This document shows positions 28,401 through 37,616 of a DNA stretch of 64,000 bases, one piece after another. This stretch comes from Rhizobium rhizogenes. Its GTDB lineage: Bacteria; Pseudomonadota; Alphaproteobacteria; Rhizobiales; Rhizobiaceae. Under the pieces are notes generated by a model, which was not told the DNA's origin, made no database searches, and saw only the letters and a program-made list of their open reading frames with translations. Within the stretch, counting starts at the first letter, position 1; every line of letters begins with the position of its first letter. The DNA is taken from NCBI RefSeq assembly GCF_002005205.3, contig NZ_CP019701.2, positions 1,426,001 through 1,490,000 of the forward strand, read 5' to 3'. The position numbers and the translations under genes are program-made.

Positions 28401-29265
28401 CGGTCACAAGGTCTATCTGCGCACCGGCGAATTCGGTGACGGCCGCATCGGCGAAATCTTCATCGACATGCACAAGGAAGGTGCGGCCTTCCGTGCGATG
28501 ATGAACAACTTCGCCATCGCCATTTCGCTCGGCCTGCAATATGGCGTGCCGCTGGAAGAATATGTGGAGGCCTTCACCTTCACCAAGTTCGAACCGGCCG
28601 GCATGGTGCAGGGCAACGACGCGATCAAGAACGCCACGTCGATCCTCGACTACGTGTTCCGCGAACTCGCCGTCTCCTATCTCGGCCGCCACGATCTGGC
28701 CCATGTCGATACGTCGGATTTCTCCAACACGGCGCTCGGCAAGGGTATCCAGGAAGGCAAGACCAACCTCGTTTCCACCGGCTGGACCCGCGGTTACAAG
28801 CCGACGCTGGTTTCCAGCAATGGCGGCGAACGGTCGTCTTCCGAGCCGAAGGGCTCGGCAACGGCCACCCCTGCCCGTGGTTCCGCCAACGTCACCTCCT
28901 TCGCCGGCTCCGCCGCCCGCAAGCTGGAACCGACGGTCTCCATCGCAACCTCCGAAATCGTCTCCTTCAAGCGGGACTATGAGGAGCGCGCCAGGGAACT
29001 GGCCGAAGAAATCGCCGAGGAAGTCATCGACGACGTCGCCCAGGAATCCCAGCAGACGGCCACCGCCCTCTTCTCCGACAAGGCCGCCGCCGACGCTGCA
29101 TCGGCCAAGACGGAAGCCAAGAAGGTGGAAAACGAACGCCGCATGCGCTCGATTGCACAAGGCTATACCGGCAACATGTGCTCGGAATGCCAGAACTTCA
29201 CGATGGTGCGGAACGGCACCTGCGAGAAGTGCGATACTTGCGGTGCGACGAGCGGTTGCAGCTGA
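25447..29265 (+). CDS. nrdJ: Class II (B12-dependent) ribonucleotide reductase
   Basis: The enzyme reduces ribonucleotides to deoxyribonucleotides using adenosylcobalamin, with or without oxygen. The protein is 1272 aa, the long alphaproteobacterial form. Visible marks are [11 protein letters not shown] (about 155-165), the barrel segment [20 protein letters not shown] (about 475-494), the thioredoxin-like [18 protein letters not shown] loop, and the catalytic-domain cysteine in [21 protein letters not shown]-type region follows ([20 protein letters not shown]). A C-terminal zinc-finger-like CSECQNFT...[13 protein letters not shown] carries the redox cysteines that regenerate the active site. 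GAGGACAGGAAACC precedes the ATG. An AIPR gene begins 10 bases past the stop. Confidence 0.97.
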   Translation: MRIERRFTKPGQSPYAEIDFRKAVSEIKNPDGSIVFRLADIDVPAQFSQVATDVLAQKYFRKAGVPKFLKKVEENDVPSFLWRSVPDEKALKDVPEAERFGSETDARQVFDRLAGTWAYWGWKGKYFSSEEDALAFRDELAYMLATQRVAPNSPQWFNTGLHWAYGIDGPGQGHFYVDPFTGKLTKSKSAYEHPQPHACFIQSVEDDLVNEGGIMDLWVREARLFKYGSGTGSNFSYLRGEGEKLSGGGRSSGLMSFLKIGDRAAGAIKSGGTTRRAAKMVVVDADHPDIEAYIDWKVNEEQKVAALVTGSKIVAKHLKAIMKACVNCEADNGDCFDPARNPALKREIRAAKKDMVPENYVKRVIQFAEQGYKDIQFKTYDTDWDSEAYLTVSGQNSNNSVSLKDDFLRAVENDGDWNLTARKDGKVMKTLKARDLWEKISHAAWASADPGLHFNTTMNDWHTSPAAGPIRASNPCSEYMFLDDTACNLASLNLLQFKDQATKRIDIADYEHAVRLWTVVLEVSVMMAQFPSRQIAELSYEYRTLGLGYANIGGLLMSSGIPYDSAEGRAIAGALTAIMTGVSYATSAEMAGELGPFPGFAPNRDNMLRVIRNHRRAAHGQSEGYEGLSVNPVALIHGDCPDQDLIAHAVAAWDKALALGEQHGYRNAQTTVIAPTGTIGLVMDCDTTGIEPDFALVKFKKLAGGGYFKIINRAVPDALRSLGYSESQIAEIEAYAVGHGNLNQAPGINPSTLKAKGFTDEKIEAVNGALKSAFDIKFVFNQWTLGADFLKETLKVSDEQLSDMSFNLLEHLGFGKKDIEAANVHVCGAMTLEGAPFLKAEHLPVFDCANPCGKIGKRYLSVESHIRMMAAAQPFISGAISKTINMPNDATVEDCGAAYMLSWKLALKANALYRDGSKLSQPLNASLVEDEDDEDLIEELIQQPAAQQAVTITEKIVERVIERVSREREKLPNRRQGYTQKATVGGHKVYLRTGEFGDGRIGEIFIDMHKEGAAFRAMMNNFAIAISLGLQYGVPLEEYVEAFTFTKFEPAGMVQGNDAIKNATSILDYVFRELAVSYLGRHDLAHVDTSDFSNTALGKGIQEGKTNLVSTGWTRGYKPTLVSSNGGERSSSEPKGSATATPARGSANVTSFAGSAARKLEPTVSIATSEIVSFKRDYEERARELAEEIAEEVIDDVAQESQQTATALFSDKAAADAASAKTEAKKVENERRMRSIAQGYTGNMCSECQNFTMVRNGTCEKCDTCGATSGCS

Positions 29266-29274
29266 GGAGATTGA

Positions 29275-30966
29275 ATGGTTACTAAGCTGGTTCCGCCAAC
29301 CCCTGCGACAATCATTGACTTCGGTGTTGTAGAAACAGGCATAAAAGAGCGTGAGACCTTTCAGGTCTCACGCGGATTGGCTTTTGCGAAGCTGGTTACG
29401 GAAACCATCTTTGGTGTTCCCGCAAAAGAAGTTGATGAACACATTGTGGATGGCGGAGCAGATCGAGGTATAGACATCATATACATCGATCACAACAACA
29501 AGATTATAAATATCGGCTCCTGCAAAACCGTTCTTGATTTTAGAAATTCCCACAAATTCTTCCCCGGGGAAGAAATAGATAAAATAATATCATTCATCGA
29601 CGATGTTTTACTACACAGAGATGAGATAATATCTAGTTGCAACGGTCGACTGGCAGCCAAAATCCGTGAAATATGGGAAATTTTTTCAACTGAAGCTTAC
29701 GAAGTAGCTGTTCACCTATTCTCCAATAAATCAACTTTACCGACCGACGCAAGAGAACGCTTATCAACAGCACTGAATCGTCATAATGTTTTACTGTTCG
29801 AATACGGCTTGTTTGAGCTTTCTCATGGGCTAGTTAAGGCAACTAAACCAAAATTTAAAAAGACGCTGAAGGGATGTGAATGCTCATCTGCTCCCGTCGA
29901 AGATTTAGGACGTCGCGCAATTATGGCGCGTGTAAGCCTAGAAGATGCTGCTAGATTTCTCACGGGAGAAAACGGCGGTTTCGATGAGCGTCTGGTTTGG
30001 CAAAATGTCAGGTATTTTCTCGGAATAGAGAACGAAGTTAACCGAGAAATAAAAGCTACTCTTCTGAATAGTCCTGTAGAGGATTTTTGGTATCTAAATT
30101 CCGGCCTCACTATTGTCTGTGAACAGATCTTGTCCAATCCAAATGGGTTCCATCCGATTCACATGGTAAACCCTCAGATTGTAAACGGCTGTCAGACAGC
30201 AACTGTTATTCAGAGTGTCAGCATCGGAACGATGCGAAACCTGAAAGGTGGCTTCATTCAGGTCAAAATAATTGAAACTAAAAGCCCCGAGTTTGTTGAG
30301 CGTATTGCGTTAGCGAGCAACACTCAAAGTCGGATTTTAAGCAGAGACCTGCGAGCTCACGATAATTTTCAACTCCAGATCGCTGAATGCTTGCGTTCAC
30401 TGGGATATTTTTACTGCAGAAAACGGGGTGAGAGAAGCATAGCGACCGGACTTGAGGTGCTAGATTCGGCTCGAGTAGGACAGTTGATGCTCGCATATGT
30501 TTGTGGGGAACCTACAAAAAGCAAGACTAATTCAAACGAAGTTTTCGGAGACCTTTATCACGAGGCTTTCAATCCTCTTGCCGTAACGCCAAACATCATA
30601 GTTACTGCACATGAATGCTATAAAGAGATCGAGAAACGGAGGCAGCAAGCGCTTCACTGGCAATCGTCGGTATCTAAAAATTCATATGAAGAATCTTGGA
30701 TAATCGAAGGCCATTTCCATGTGTTGTTCGTAGTTGGAGAGCTTTTGCGAAGAAAAAGAGGCAACTTAGGCCAAACCGATGATGCGCTGGCATTGTTAGA
30801 TTCTGCCATATCAACTGTTCAGCAATTCGTGCTTCAACATAAAGGTATAGCGAGCTACAGGCTGTTCCGATTGACCTCGTCCAGAGAGGCAATTCTAAAG
30901 CTCTTGGACAGCTCCAATAGCGATCCTAATTTCTCATATCCAAAGCAGTTATCTCTCGACATATAA
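29275..30966 (+). CDS. AIPR-family putative abortive-infection protein
   Basis: AIPR (abortive infection phage resistance) proteins are linked to phage defence by family name and genomic association; the mechanism is not well known. The protein is 563 aa. The N-terminal part has a restriction-nuclease-like motif, HIVDGGADRGIDIIYID (about 56-72), followed by IINIGSCKT with Lys84, resembling a PD-(D/E)XK site with Ser-Cys-Lys replacing the usual Q/E-x-K. The AIPR core is DFWYLNSGLTIVC (about 271-283) and NPQIVNGCQTATVIQ (about 299-313). Codon use is clearly AT-richer than the neighbours, a sign of transfer. Its GAGGAG ribosome site overlaps the nrdJ stop, so it could be read through from nrdJ. 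A perfect 25-base hairpin lies in codons 25-33. Confidence 0.85.
   Translation: MVTKLVPPTPATIIDFGVVETGIKERETFQVSRGLAFAKLVTETIFGVPAKEVDEHIVDGGADRGIDIIYIDHNNKIINIGSCKTVLDFRNSHKFFPGEEIDKIISFIDDVLLHRDEIISSCNGRLAAKIREIWEIFSTEAYEVAVHLFSNKSTLPTDARERLSTALNRHNVLLFEYGLFELSHGLVKATKPKFKKTLKGCECSSAPVEDLGRRAIMARVSLEDAARFLTGENGGFDERLVWQNVRYFLGIENEVNREIKATLLNSPVEDFWYLNSGLTIVCEQILSNPNGFHPIHMVNPQIVNGCQTATVIQSVSIGTMRNLKGGFIQVKIIETKSPEFVERIALASNTQSRILSRDLRAHDNFQLQIAECLRSLGYFYCRKRGERSIATGLEVLDSARVGQLMLAYVCGEPTKSKTNSNEVFGDLYHEAFNPLAVTPNIIVTAHECYKEIEKRRQQALHWQSSVSKNSYEESWIIEGHFHVLFVVGELLRRKRGNLGQTDDALALLDSAISTVQQFVLQHKGIASYRLFRLTSSREAILKLLDSSNSDPNFSYPKQLSLDI
29349..29373 (+). repeat. Perfect hairpin inside the AIPR reading frame
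   Basis: GCGTGAGACCT-TTC-AGGTCTCACGC is an 11-bp perfect inverted repeat with a 3-base loop, 74 bases after the ATG. It is GC-rich within an AT-rich gene. It could fold in the mRNA or act as a dyad-symmetric protein site. Confidence 0.8.
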
Positions 30967-31104
30967 GAAGCGCAAGAGCATCCGGCATCTGCAAGACTAG
31001 GAGAAGCCCTTAGCAAGCCGGATCAACCGGCCCGCGCCTATCTGAAAGTGATCGCCGTCGATCCGGAAGGCACAGCGGCCGCCCTTCGTAAAGGCGCGGC
31101 CTGA
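30967..31104 (+). pseudogene. Startless C-terminal gene remnant after the AIPR gene
   Basis: Directly after the AIPR stop, and in the same frame, 45 codons stay open to the TGA at 31102. The last 35 or so (ARLGEALSKPDQPARAYLKV, then IAVDPEGTAAALRKGAA) have GC-rich host-like codon use and read like a genuine protein C-terminus. There is no start codon with a ribosome site. I infer that the 5' part of an older gene was lost when the AIPR gene was inserted. The parent family is not recognised. Confidence 0.55.
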
Positions 31105-31110
31105 TCCACC

Positions 31111-32436
31111 TCACCCCATAAAATCCAGCAGCAGCTTCACATTCAGCACCGCAATCACCACCGCAATCAGCCACGCAAAAGCCGAGAGCCAGAGCGGCGC
31201 TTTCAGTGCGCCCATCTTGGCCTTGTCGGCGGTGAACATCACCAGCGGGAAGACCGCGAAGGAGAGTTGCAGGCTCAGCACCACCTGCGTCAGGATCAAG
31301 AGTTCCGCCGTGCCGCTATCGCCATAGAAGACGGTGACGGCGGCGGCGGGGACGATGGCGATGGCGCGGGTGATGAGACGGCGCAGCCAGGGGGCGAGCC
31401 GCATCTTGAGGAAACCCTCCATCACGATCTGGCCGGCAAGCGTTGCCGTGACGGTGGAGTTGATGCCGCAGCACAACAGCGCCACGCCGAAGAGCGTCGG
31501 CGCAATCGCAAGGCCAAGCAGCGGCGCGAGCAGATTATGGGCCTCGCCGAGTTCGGCGACATTGGTCTGCCCCGTCTTGTTGAAGGTCGCCGCCGCGAGG
31601 ATAAGGATCGAGGCGTTGATGAGGAGCGCGAACATCAGCGCAATGGTGGAATCGAGCGTCGCGAATTTCAGCGCCTCGCGTTTTTCGGCAATCGTTTCGC
31701 CGATTTCGCGGGTCTGCACGATGCCCGAATGCAGATAGAGATTATGCGGCATGACGGTGGCGCCGAGAATGCCGAGCGCCAGATAGAGCATGTCCGGATT
31801 GGTGACGATCTCCGTCGTCGGCGCAAATCCGAGGATCACCTGCCCCCAGTCGGGATCGGCGAGCGCCACCTGAATGGCGAAACACACGGCGATGACGCCC
31901 AGCAGCGTGATGACCAGCGCCTCCACCCAGCGGAAGCCGAGCTTCTGCAGATAAAGGATCAGGAACACATCGAGCGCGGTGATGAGAACGCCGAGTTCGA
32001 GCGGAATGCCGAAAATGAGGTTGAGGCCGATGGCCGTGCCGATCACCTCGGCGATATCGGTGGCGATGATGGCGATTTCCGCCAGCAGCCACAGCACCAT
32101 GGCTACGGGTTTCGGATAGGCGTCACGACAGGCCTGGGCGAGATCGCGTCCGGAGGCGATCGCCAGACGGGCGCAGAGCGATTGCAGCACGATCGCCATG
32201 ATGTTCGAGACCAGCGCGACGGTGAGCAGCGTATAGCCGAACCTTGAGCCGCCGGCGAGCGAGGTCGCCCAGTTTCCCGGATCCATGTAACCGACCGCAA
32301 CGAGATAGCCGGGGCCGAAAAACGCCATCGCCCGGCGAAACGTGCCGGCATTCGGCTTGACCCTGATCGAACCGTGCACGTCGGACAGCGACAGGTCGTC
32401 GCCATTCCGCCGCCATCCAAAGACAGGCTTGTCCAT
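31111..32436 (-). CDS. mntH: Nramp-type manganese/iron transporter
   Basis: MntH is a proton-coupled importer of Mn(II) in the inner membrane. The protein is 441 aa with about 11 membrane segments. The metal-site motif DPGNWAT lies in segment 1 (about 52-58), with [10 protein letters not shown] in segment 6 (about 226-235) and the family segment [13 protein letters not shown]. The ATG at 32436 is preferred over a TTG five codons upstream. A candidate Mur operator lies 38 bases upstream. In Agrobacterium and other rhizobia mntH is repressed by Mur with manganese, which fits. The gene ends seven bases from a gene remnant that follows the AIPR islet. Confidence 0.94.
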   Translation of the reverse strand: MDKPVFGWRRNGDDLSLSDVHGSIRVKPNAGTFRRAMAFFGPGYLVAVGYMDPGNWATSLAGGSRFGYTLLTVALVSNIMAIVLQSLCARLAIASGRDLAQACRDAYPKPVAMVLWLLAEIAIIATDIAEVIGTAIGLNLIFGIPLELGVLITALDVFLILYLQKLGFRWVEALVITLLGVIAVCFAIQVALADPDWGQVILGFAPTTEIVTNPDMLYLALGILGATVMPHNLYLHSGIVQTREIGETIAEKREALKFATLDSTIALMFALLINASILILAAATFNKTGQTNVAELGEAHNLLAPLLGLAIAPTLFGVALLCCGINSTVTATLAGQIVMEGFLKMRLAPWLRRLITRAIAIVPAAAVTVFYGDSGTAELLILTQVVLSLQLSFAVFPLVMFTADKAKMGALKAPLWLSAFAWLIAVVIAVLNVKLLLDFMG

Positions 32437-32773
32437 TCTCTGAACTTTCAAATGGGAGGCAATTTAATGCAATTGCAAATCATTCGCATAAACAGAACAG
32501 GCTGGCAAGCGGGCTTTTGGCCCACGCGCCATCACAGGCCATTGCCGGGCGTTTTGCCGGCGGGCCTTGCGGCAGAGGATACCATTTCCCGCGCCAGACA
32601 GGCGAGCCATGTCGGAAGCAGCCGGATCAAGCACACGCAGGATGGCCGGAGCGTGCACCATCCCGCAGCAGGCTTCCGTCTGGCGACTGCACCCGCCCAT
32701 TGACAGTTGCGATGGCGTGCCGTGTACACAGAGGCACGATACACATCAGGCATATTTCAGAAGGAGCAGCCGC
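32437..32773. other. Divergent promoter region, mntH / VOC gene
   Basis: A 337-bp region contains the mntH operator candidate at its left end and the AAGGAG site of the VOC gene at its right. No small gene with a ribosome site was seen. Confidence 0.55.
32474..32488 (-). promoter_or_regulatory. Candidate Mur/manganese-responsive operator of mntH
   Basis: TGCAAAT-C-ATTCGCA is a 15-bp palindrome with one mismatched pair, in an AT-rich promoter 38 bases before the mntH start. TGCAAAT/ATTTGCA half-sites are what I recall for rhizobial Mur (Fur-like manganese regulator) boxes. Confidence 0.5.
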
Positions 32774-33139
32774 GTGAACCTGATCGCCCATGTCGAAATT
32801 CCGGTACTTGATATTGAAAGGGCGATGCGTTTTTACGACGCCGTTTTCGATGTGAGCTTTGCGGAAATCGTCACGATCCACGACAATAAAATGGCCTATT
32901 TCCCCTTCGTGGAAGGCAGGGACGGCGCAAGCGGCGCGCTCGCCCAGGGTGAGACCTATGTTCCCACCAAAGACGGGGCGATCATCTATCTTGGCGTGAA
33001 GGACATTGACGATGTCCTTGAGAGAGCCGTGCGGCAGGGCAGCGAGATCCTGTTTCCCAAAACGCCGGTCGATGACACGCTCTTCGTCGCCGAAATTTCC
33101 GACAGCGAGGGAAACCGCATCGCGATCCAGTCTGCCTGA
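32774..33139 (+). CDS. VOC-superfamily (glyoxalase-like) protein
   Basis: The 121-aa protein is one vicinal-oxygen-chelate unit of two beta-alpha-beta-beta-beta modules. HVEIPVLDIERAMRFYDAVF (about 6-25) carries the first metal-ligand position, and AEISDSEGNRIAIQS closes the second module. Many single-domain members are uncharacterised, so the substrate is unknown. The start is a GTG, seven bases after AAGGAG; no ATG in frame gives the conserved N-terminus. Confidence 0.8.
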   Translation: MNLIAHVEIPVLDIERAMRFYDAVFDVSFAEIVTIHDNKMAYFPFVEGRDGASGALAQGETYVPTKDGAIIYLGVKDIDDVLERAVRQGSEILFPKTPVDDTLFVAEISDSEGNRIAIQSA

Positions 33140-33336
33140 CCGGCCGGTTGCGTGGCGGGCCGAAGAATGGCCGGAACACCATTCCGGTTTGCGCGCCGCA
33201 CCCGTGGCGGCGACAGGTTCGGCCACGCAGGCCGCGATCCTCACGGCCTTGTCATCACCCCTGCCCCGCCGGGGCGGAACAGCCGCGCCATGCCTGCGTT
33301 GATCTTCAGGGAAACAACTCAATTCCGGGGAAGTTC

Positions 33337-33564
33337 ATGCGACACGGCAGTAAATTCAGCCTGGTGAACCATCCTAGCCGATGGCCGGAATATATCATGG
33401 CGCATCGGCGGCCGCGCGACTGGCTGATGACGATCAGCGGTATTGTCCTGCTGTTCGTGGTCGCCGCCGCGGTTGCCATGGGTTATCTCGTCACCAGTCA
33501 TCCCGGCAAGCCGGAGCCCAATCCCGGCATCGTGGAGGAACAGGCAACGGAAAACGGCGGATAA
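33337..33564 (+). CDS. 75-aa single-span membrane protein
   Basis: A basic N-terminal section (about 1-28, with HRRPRDW) leads into one membrane helix (ISGIVLLFVVAAAVAMGYLV, about 33-52). A short acidic, Pro-rich tail (KPEPNPGIVEEQATENGG) follows. Charge distribution puts the N-terminus in the cytoplasm. GGGGAAGTTC precedes the ATG. It is convergent with the ABC exporter gene, 30 bases apart. No family is recognised. Confidence 0.6.
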   Translation: MRHGSKFSLVNHPSRWPEYIMAHRRPRDWLMTISGIVLLFVVAAAVAMGYLVTSHPGKPEPNPGIVEEQATENGG

Positions 33565-33594
33565 GCGGCGGGCGGGCGCAGGACGCGCCGCTCA

Positions 33595-35328
33595 TCAGCT
33601 GAGGCCGGCAAGATGCCCGCTGAACTGCGCCTCGTGCAGGCGGCTGTAATGGCCCTTGGCGGCCAGAAGTTCGGCATGGGCGCCGGTTTCGGCAATGCCT
33701 GTCTGGTCCACCACCACGATGCGCGAGGCATCGCGGATCGTCGCCAGCCGGTGGGCGATGACGAGCGTGGTGCGGCCTTTGGCAAGCTCCGTCAGCGATT
33801 GCTGGATGGCCCGCTCCGTTTCCGTATCGAGCGCCGAGGTCGCCTCGTCCAGAATGAGGATCGGCGGGTTCTTGAGGAACATGCGGGCAATGGCAAGACG
33901 CTGCTTCTGCCCACCCGACAATTTCACACCGCGTTCGCCGATGACAGTATCGAGCCCGAGCGGCATGGCCTCGATGACGCTGTCGAGGCGCGCGCGCCGC
34001 GCGGCATCCATGATCTCCCCGTCAGAGGCGCCAAGCCGGCCGTATTCGATATTCTCGCGGATCGTGCCGCCAAACAGAAAGACGTCCTGCTGCACGATGC
34101 CGATCTGGTTGCGCAGCGACGCAAGCTTCATCTTGCGGATATCGATACCGTCAATGGTGATCGCACCGCTGGTGACATCGTAAAAGCGCGGCAAAAGCGA
34201 GCAGAGCGTCGTCTTGCCCGCACCCGAGGGACCAACAAAGGCGACCGTTTCGCCGGCGCTGATCTTCAGGTCGATATTGGCGAGGACCTGTTTGCCCTCG
34301 GCATAACCGAAACCGACATGGCGATATTCGATGCTGCCGGAAAGCGCCGGTGCCTCGATTGCGTCAGGCGCATCGACGATATCAGGCGCCGTGTCCAGAA
34401 GTTCGGTGAAGCGGCGGAAACCGGCAATGCCCTTCGGATAGGTCTCGATGACCGAATTGATCTTTTCCACCGGCCGGAAAAACACGCCGACCAGCAGCAG
34501 GAAACCGACAAAACCGCCTTCCGTCAGGCCGCCCGTCAGCACGAACCAGGCGCCGCAGATCATCACGATCATCTGCGTCAGACGCATGCTCATGTAGCTG
34601 AGCGAGGTGCTGGCCGCCATGATCTTGTAGGCATCCAGCTTCGTGCGGCGGTATTTCTGGTTGTCCTTCTCGAACAGCGCGCGCTCGTGGTCCTCGTTGG
34701 CGAAGGCCTGCACCACCCGCATGCCACCGACATTTTCCTCGATACGGGCGTTGAAATCCCCGACCCGGCCATAAAGCGCGCGGAAATTCTGCGTCATGCG
34801 GCCGCCGTAACGGCTGGTCACCCAGGCGGTAACGGGCACGACGGCGGCGGTGATGAGCGCCAGCGGCACGTTGACCGACAGCATCAAGAGGAACGCACCG
34901 ATGAAGGTCATGATGGCGATGAACAGATCCTCGGGGCCGTGGTGGGCCACCTCGCCGATCTCTTCCAGATCCTTGGTCAGCCGTCCGACCAGATGGCCGG
35001 TCTTCTGGTTATCGAAATAACGGAAGGAGAGTTTTTGCAGGTGATCGAAGGCCAGACGCCGCATGTCCGTTTCGATATTGATGCCGAGCATGTGTCCCCA
35101 ATAGGTGACCGTCGCCATCAGCCCGGTATTCAACACGTAGATGACGAGCAGCCCCACGGAGGCGGCAAGGATGATCGCCCATTCACCGCCCGGCAAAAGC
35201 ACGTCGACAAAGGCCTTCACGGCCATCGGAAAACCGAGTTCAAGCACGCCGGACAAAACCGCGCAGGAGAAGTCGAGAATGAAGAGACCACGATAGGGAC
35301 GGTAATAGGCGAAGAAACGGCGCAGCAT
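33595..35328 (-). CDS. ABC exporter, fused permease and ATPase
   Basis: This 577-aa half-transporter of the MsbA/multidrug type works as a homodimer. A six-helix ABC membrane domain spans about 1-300. The ATPase domain follows, with Walker A GPSGAGKTTL (about 363-372), signature LSGGQKQRLAIAR (about 466-478), Walker B ILILDEATSALD (about 488-499) and the switch histidine in LVIAHRLATI. It is transcribed alone. The substrate cannot be read from the sequence; lipid or drug export are the usual options. Confidence 0.9.
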   Translation of the reverse strand: MLRRFFAYYRPYRGLFILDFSCAVLSGVLELGFPMAVKAFVDVLLPGGEWAIILAASVGLLVIYVLNTGLMATVTYWGHMLGINIETDMRRLAFDHLQKLSFRYFDNQKTGHLVGRLTKDLEEIGEVAHHGPEDLFIAIMTFIGAFLLMLSVNVPLALITAAVVPVTAWVTSRYGGRMTQNFRALYGRVGDFNARIEENVGGMRVVQAFANEDHERALFEKDNQKYRRTKLDAYKIMAASTSLSYMSMRLTQMIVMICGAWFVLTGGLTEGGFVGFLLLVGVFFRPVEKINSVIETYPKGIAGFRRFTELLDTAPDIVDAPDAIEAPALSGSIEYRHVGFGYAEGKQVLANIDLKISAGETVAFVGPSGAGKTTLCSLLPRFYDVTSGAITIDGIDIRKMKLASLRNQIGIVQQDVFLFGGTIRENIEYGRLGASDGEIMDAARRARLDSVIEAMPLGLDTVIGERGVKLSGGQKQRLAIARMFLKNPPILILDEATSALDTETERAIQQSLTELAKGRTTLVIAHRLATIRDASRIVVVDQTGIAETGAHAELLAAKGHYSRLHEAQFSGHLAGLS

Positions 35329-35561
35329 GGCATGACCTGGAGAGGGGGCGCGGCAAAACGCGCGCCGCGGAAAAACGGGAGTTTAATTGTCATATTTCAA
35401 TGCGCGCGCCAAGACCGATGTTCTATTTTTACCAAAATCGTTCAATAGCTTCCGCAATAAACACACAACGGTAATGTGATCGGATTATATTGCACTTATA
35501 TGTATCGGTGTGACAGAGTGAATGCACCCCTTTTGGGGGAGAATGCGAGAAAGAGCCTGCC

Positions 35562-36800
35562 GTGAGTAACAATGACAGCCGTAAGCCCAGTGGCGAACCG
35601 AGATGGCTTGGTCCCGCCAGCCCGACGCGGATCGCCCTGATCCCGCCCATCTCGGCTGCGCGCTGGCTTCTCGTTCTCGTCGCCCTTGCGGGCATTTATT
35701 TCTTCCACGGTTTTCTGGTTCCGGTTCTCGCCGCTCTCGTCATCGGTTTTGCCAGCTGGCCGGTCTATACCCGGCTTTTGCGGCAGGTGGGCGGCAACAC
35801 CACGCTCGGCGCCACCATCGCCATCATCCTCATCCTCGCCTTCCTCGTCGTGCCGATCTTCATCGCCGCTTCCTATACGGCTAGCGAAATCCGCGAATGG
35901 TTCGGCTGGGCGGTGCATGTCAACAAGACAGGCGCACCGGTGCCCGACTGGATTGCCGCGCTGCCCGGCGTCGGCCCCTGGCTCGGGGAGCAATGGGTGA
36001 AATATATCGGCACGCCGGGCGCCATCGGCGAAGTGATCCAGCTCGTCAGCGGCGCCAATATCGGCAATATCTACCGGGCGATCCTGGCCGCCGGCAACGG
36101 TGCCTTCCATCTGGTGCTGACCCTGCTGTTCATGCTGATCGCGCTGTTCTTCGTCTATCGCAACGGCGCCGGCTTCACCCGTCAGGTCGATCTCGTGGGC
36201 GAGCGCATCCTGCCGACACGCTGGGAGCGCATTTCCCGCGTCGTGCCCGCCACCATCAGCTCCACCGTGACAGGCATGACGCTGATCGCCATCGGCGAAG
36301 GCATCATCCTCGGCATCGCCTACTGGATCGCCGGTGTGCCCTCGCCCGTCACGCTCGGCGTGCTCACCGGCGTCATGGCGCTCATTCCGGGCGGCGCGCC
36401 GCTCTCGTTTACGCTGGTGTCGATCTATCTGGTCGCCAGCGGCTCCCCGGCCTACGGTCTGGCGCTGTTCCTCTGGGGGTCGGTCGAACTTTTCATCGTC
36501 GACAAGACCATCCGCCCGAAACTCGTCGGCGGACCGATCAAGCTGCCCTTCCTGCCCACCTTTTTCGGCCTCGTCGGCGGCGTCAAGACCATGGGTTTCC
36601 TCGGCCTCTTCATCGGCCCGGTGCTGATGGCGCTGCTGGTCGCGATCTGGCGCGAATGGGTGCGTGAAGTGGAAATCTCCGCCGCTGCCAGCACCGAGGC
36701 TCCACCGCCGCCATCCACGCAGGAAGGCGCCGTTGATGAGGTTGCCGCGCTCGAAGACAATAGCGGGGAAACGACGGCGTTGCGGAAAGCGGCGTTTTGA
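35562..36800 (+). CDS. AI-2E family (PerM/TqsA-like) membrane protein
   Basis: The 412-aa inner-membrane protein has about eight hydrophobic segments in the AI-2E family layout: an N-terminal pair (about 33-80), a long extracytoplasmic loop, then GVLTGVMALIPGGAPLSFTL (about 266-285) and the C-terminal FIGPVLMALLVAIW. The last 45 residues are acidic and disordered. Some members export autoinducer-2 and others are Na+/H+ antiporters, so transport cargo is unknown. The start is a GTG with only a weak upstream purine run. Confidence 0.83.
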   Translation: MSNNDSRKPSGEPRWLGPASPTRIALIPPISAARWLLVLVALAGIYFFHGFLVPVLAALVIGFASWPVYTRLLRQVGGNTTLGATIAIILILAFLVVPIFIAASYTASEIREWFGWAVHVNKTGAPVPDWIAALPGVGPWLGEQWVKYIGTPGAIGEVIQLVSGANIGNIYRAILAAGNGAFHLVLTLLFMLIALFFVYRNGAGFTRQVDLVGERILPTRWERISRVVPATISSTVTGMTLIAIGEGIILGIAYWIAGVPSPVTLGVLTGVMALIPGGAPLSFTLVSIYLVASGSPAYGLALFLWGSVELFIVDKTIRPKLVGGPIKLPFLPTFFGLVGGVKTMGFLGLFIGPVLMALLVAIWREWVREVEISAAASTEAPPPPSTQEGAVDEVAALEDNSGETTALRKAAF

Positions 36801-36864
36801 TTGGTGAGGCCGGCGGCAGACGCCTCTGCTCCGGCGCCGACAGATAGTCCTCAAACAGCGCATC

Positions 36865-36951
36865 CGTCATGCTCGGGCCTGTCCCGGGCATCTGCCACCG
36901 ATTGATCCCAAGATGTGTGATCAGATTTTCGGCATGGGGCCAAGAATGACG
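36865..36951. repeat. Second-type intergenic palindromic repeat
   Basis: An element of about 87 bp starts CGTCATGCTCGGGCCTGTCC and ends AATGACG. It has a left palindrome (ATGCTCGGGC..GCCCGGGCAT type) and the same CGTCA/TGACG ends as the RIME-like copies but a different body. It looks degenerate on the right side. Confidence 0.5.
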
Positions 36952-37054
36952 CCGAGGGAATGTTTACCCCCCGGAATCTGGACCGGGCAGCCGTGGCAAG
37001 GCAGAGGACCACGTCAAGGATGCGGCAAGGTCGCGGCAAACTCGTGCCGTAGGC

Positions 37055-37510
37055 TTAAAGCGCCTTCTCCATGAACAGGCTAAGCGGATCCGGCCTGTAG
37101 GGTGCGAAGGCCTCGATCTCCACAAATCCCGCCTTGCGGTAAAGGCCGATCGCTTCCGGCTGGCTGATGCCGGTTTCGAGCCGGATGGCGGAAAGGCCAA
37201 GCTCGGCACCGCGCGCGACAAGCGTATCCATGATCAGTTTGCCGATCCGCAAACCCCGCGCATCGGGATCAACGAACATGCGCTTGACCTCCGCCGTGCC
37301 ATCGCCCGCCTCCACCAGCGCGCCGCAGCCAACCACACGGCCATCATGCCGCGCCACGAAAAACGAGACATTGTCCTGCTCGAGCGCGCCGATATCGACC
37401 AGATGATTGCTCTCGGCCGGGTAAAGCGACGCCATATAGGCGTTGGAAAGGTCGATGAGGTGCAGAACCGCTTCCTGCCGGGGTGTTTCAAGCTTGATTT
37501 CGATGGCCAA
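37055..37510 (-). CDS. GNAT-family N-acetyltransferase
   Basis: The 151-aa protein has the GCN5 fold. The acetyl-CoA loop is VDPDARGLRIGKLIMDTL (about 81-98), matching the Q/R-x-x-G-x-G/A pattern. C-terminal ETGISQPEAIGLYRKAGFVE (about 112-131) is also typical. The substrate is unknown. The start is a TTG (TTGGCCATCGAAATC) with GCAGGC upstream. The next ATG would remove the first strand, so TTG is preferred. Confidence 0.85.
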   Translation of the reverse strand: MAIEIKLETPRQEAVLHLIDLSNAYMASLYPAESNHLVDIGALEQDNVSFFVARHDGRVVGCGALVEAGDGTAEVKRMFVDPDARGLRIGKLIMDTLVARGAELGLSAIRLETGISQPEAIGLYRKAGFVEIEAFAPYRPDPLSLFMEKAL

Positions 37511-37616
37511 TGCGATGCCTGCTTTCTCTCAAAAAATGCGTATTTCGTCGTAATGTCACTGCAATCGCGATAGATGAGTTTCTAGAGCATTATTCCCGAC
37601 AGAGGCAACACACCCC

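Noticed and set aside
25351..29160. Long minus-strand open frames opposite nrdJ (679 and 581 codons)
   Set aside because: They are shadows of nrdJ codon bias, with composition unlike any real protein.
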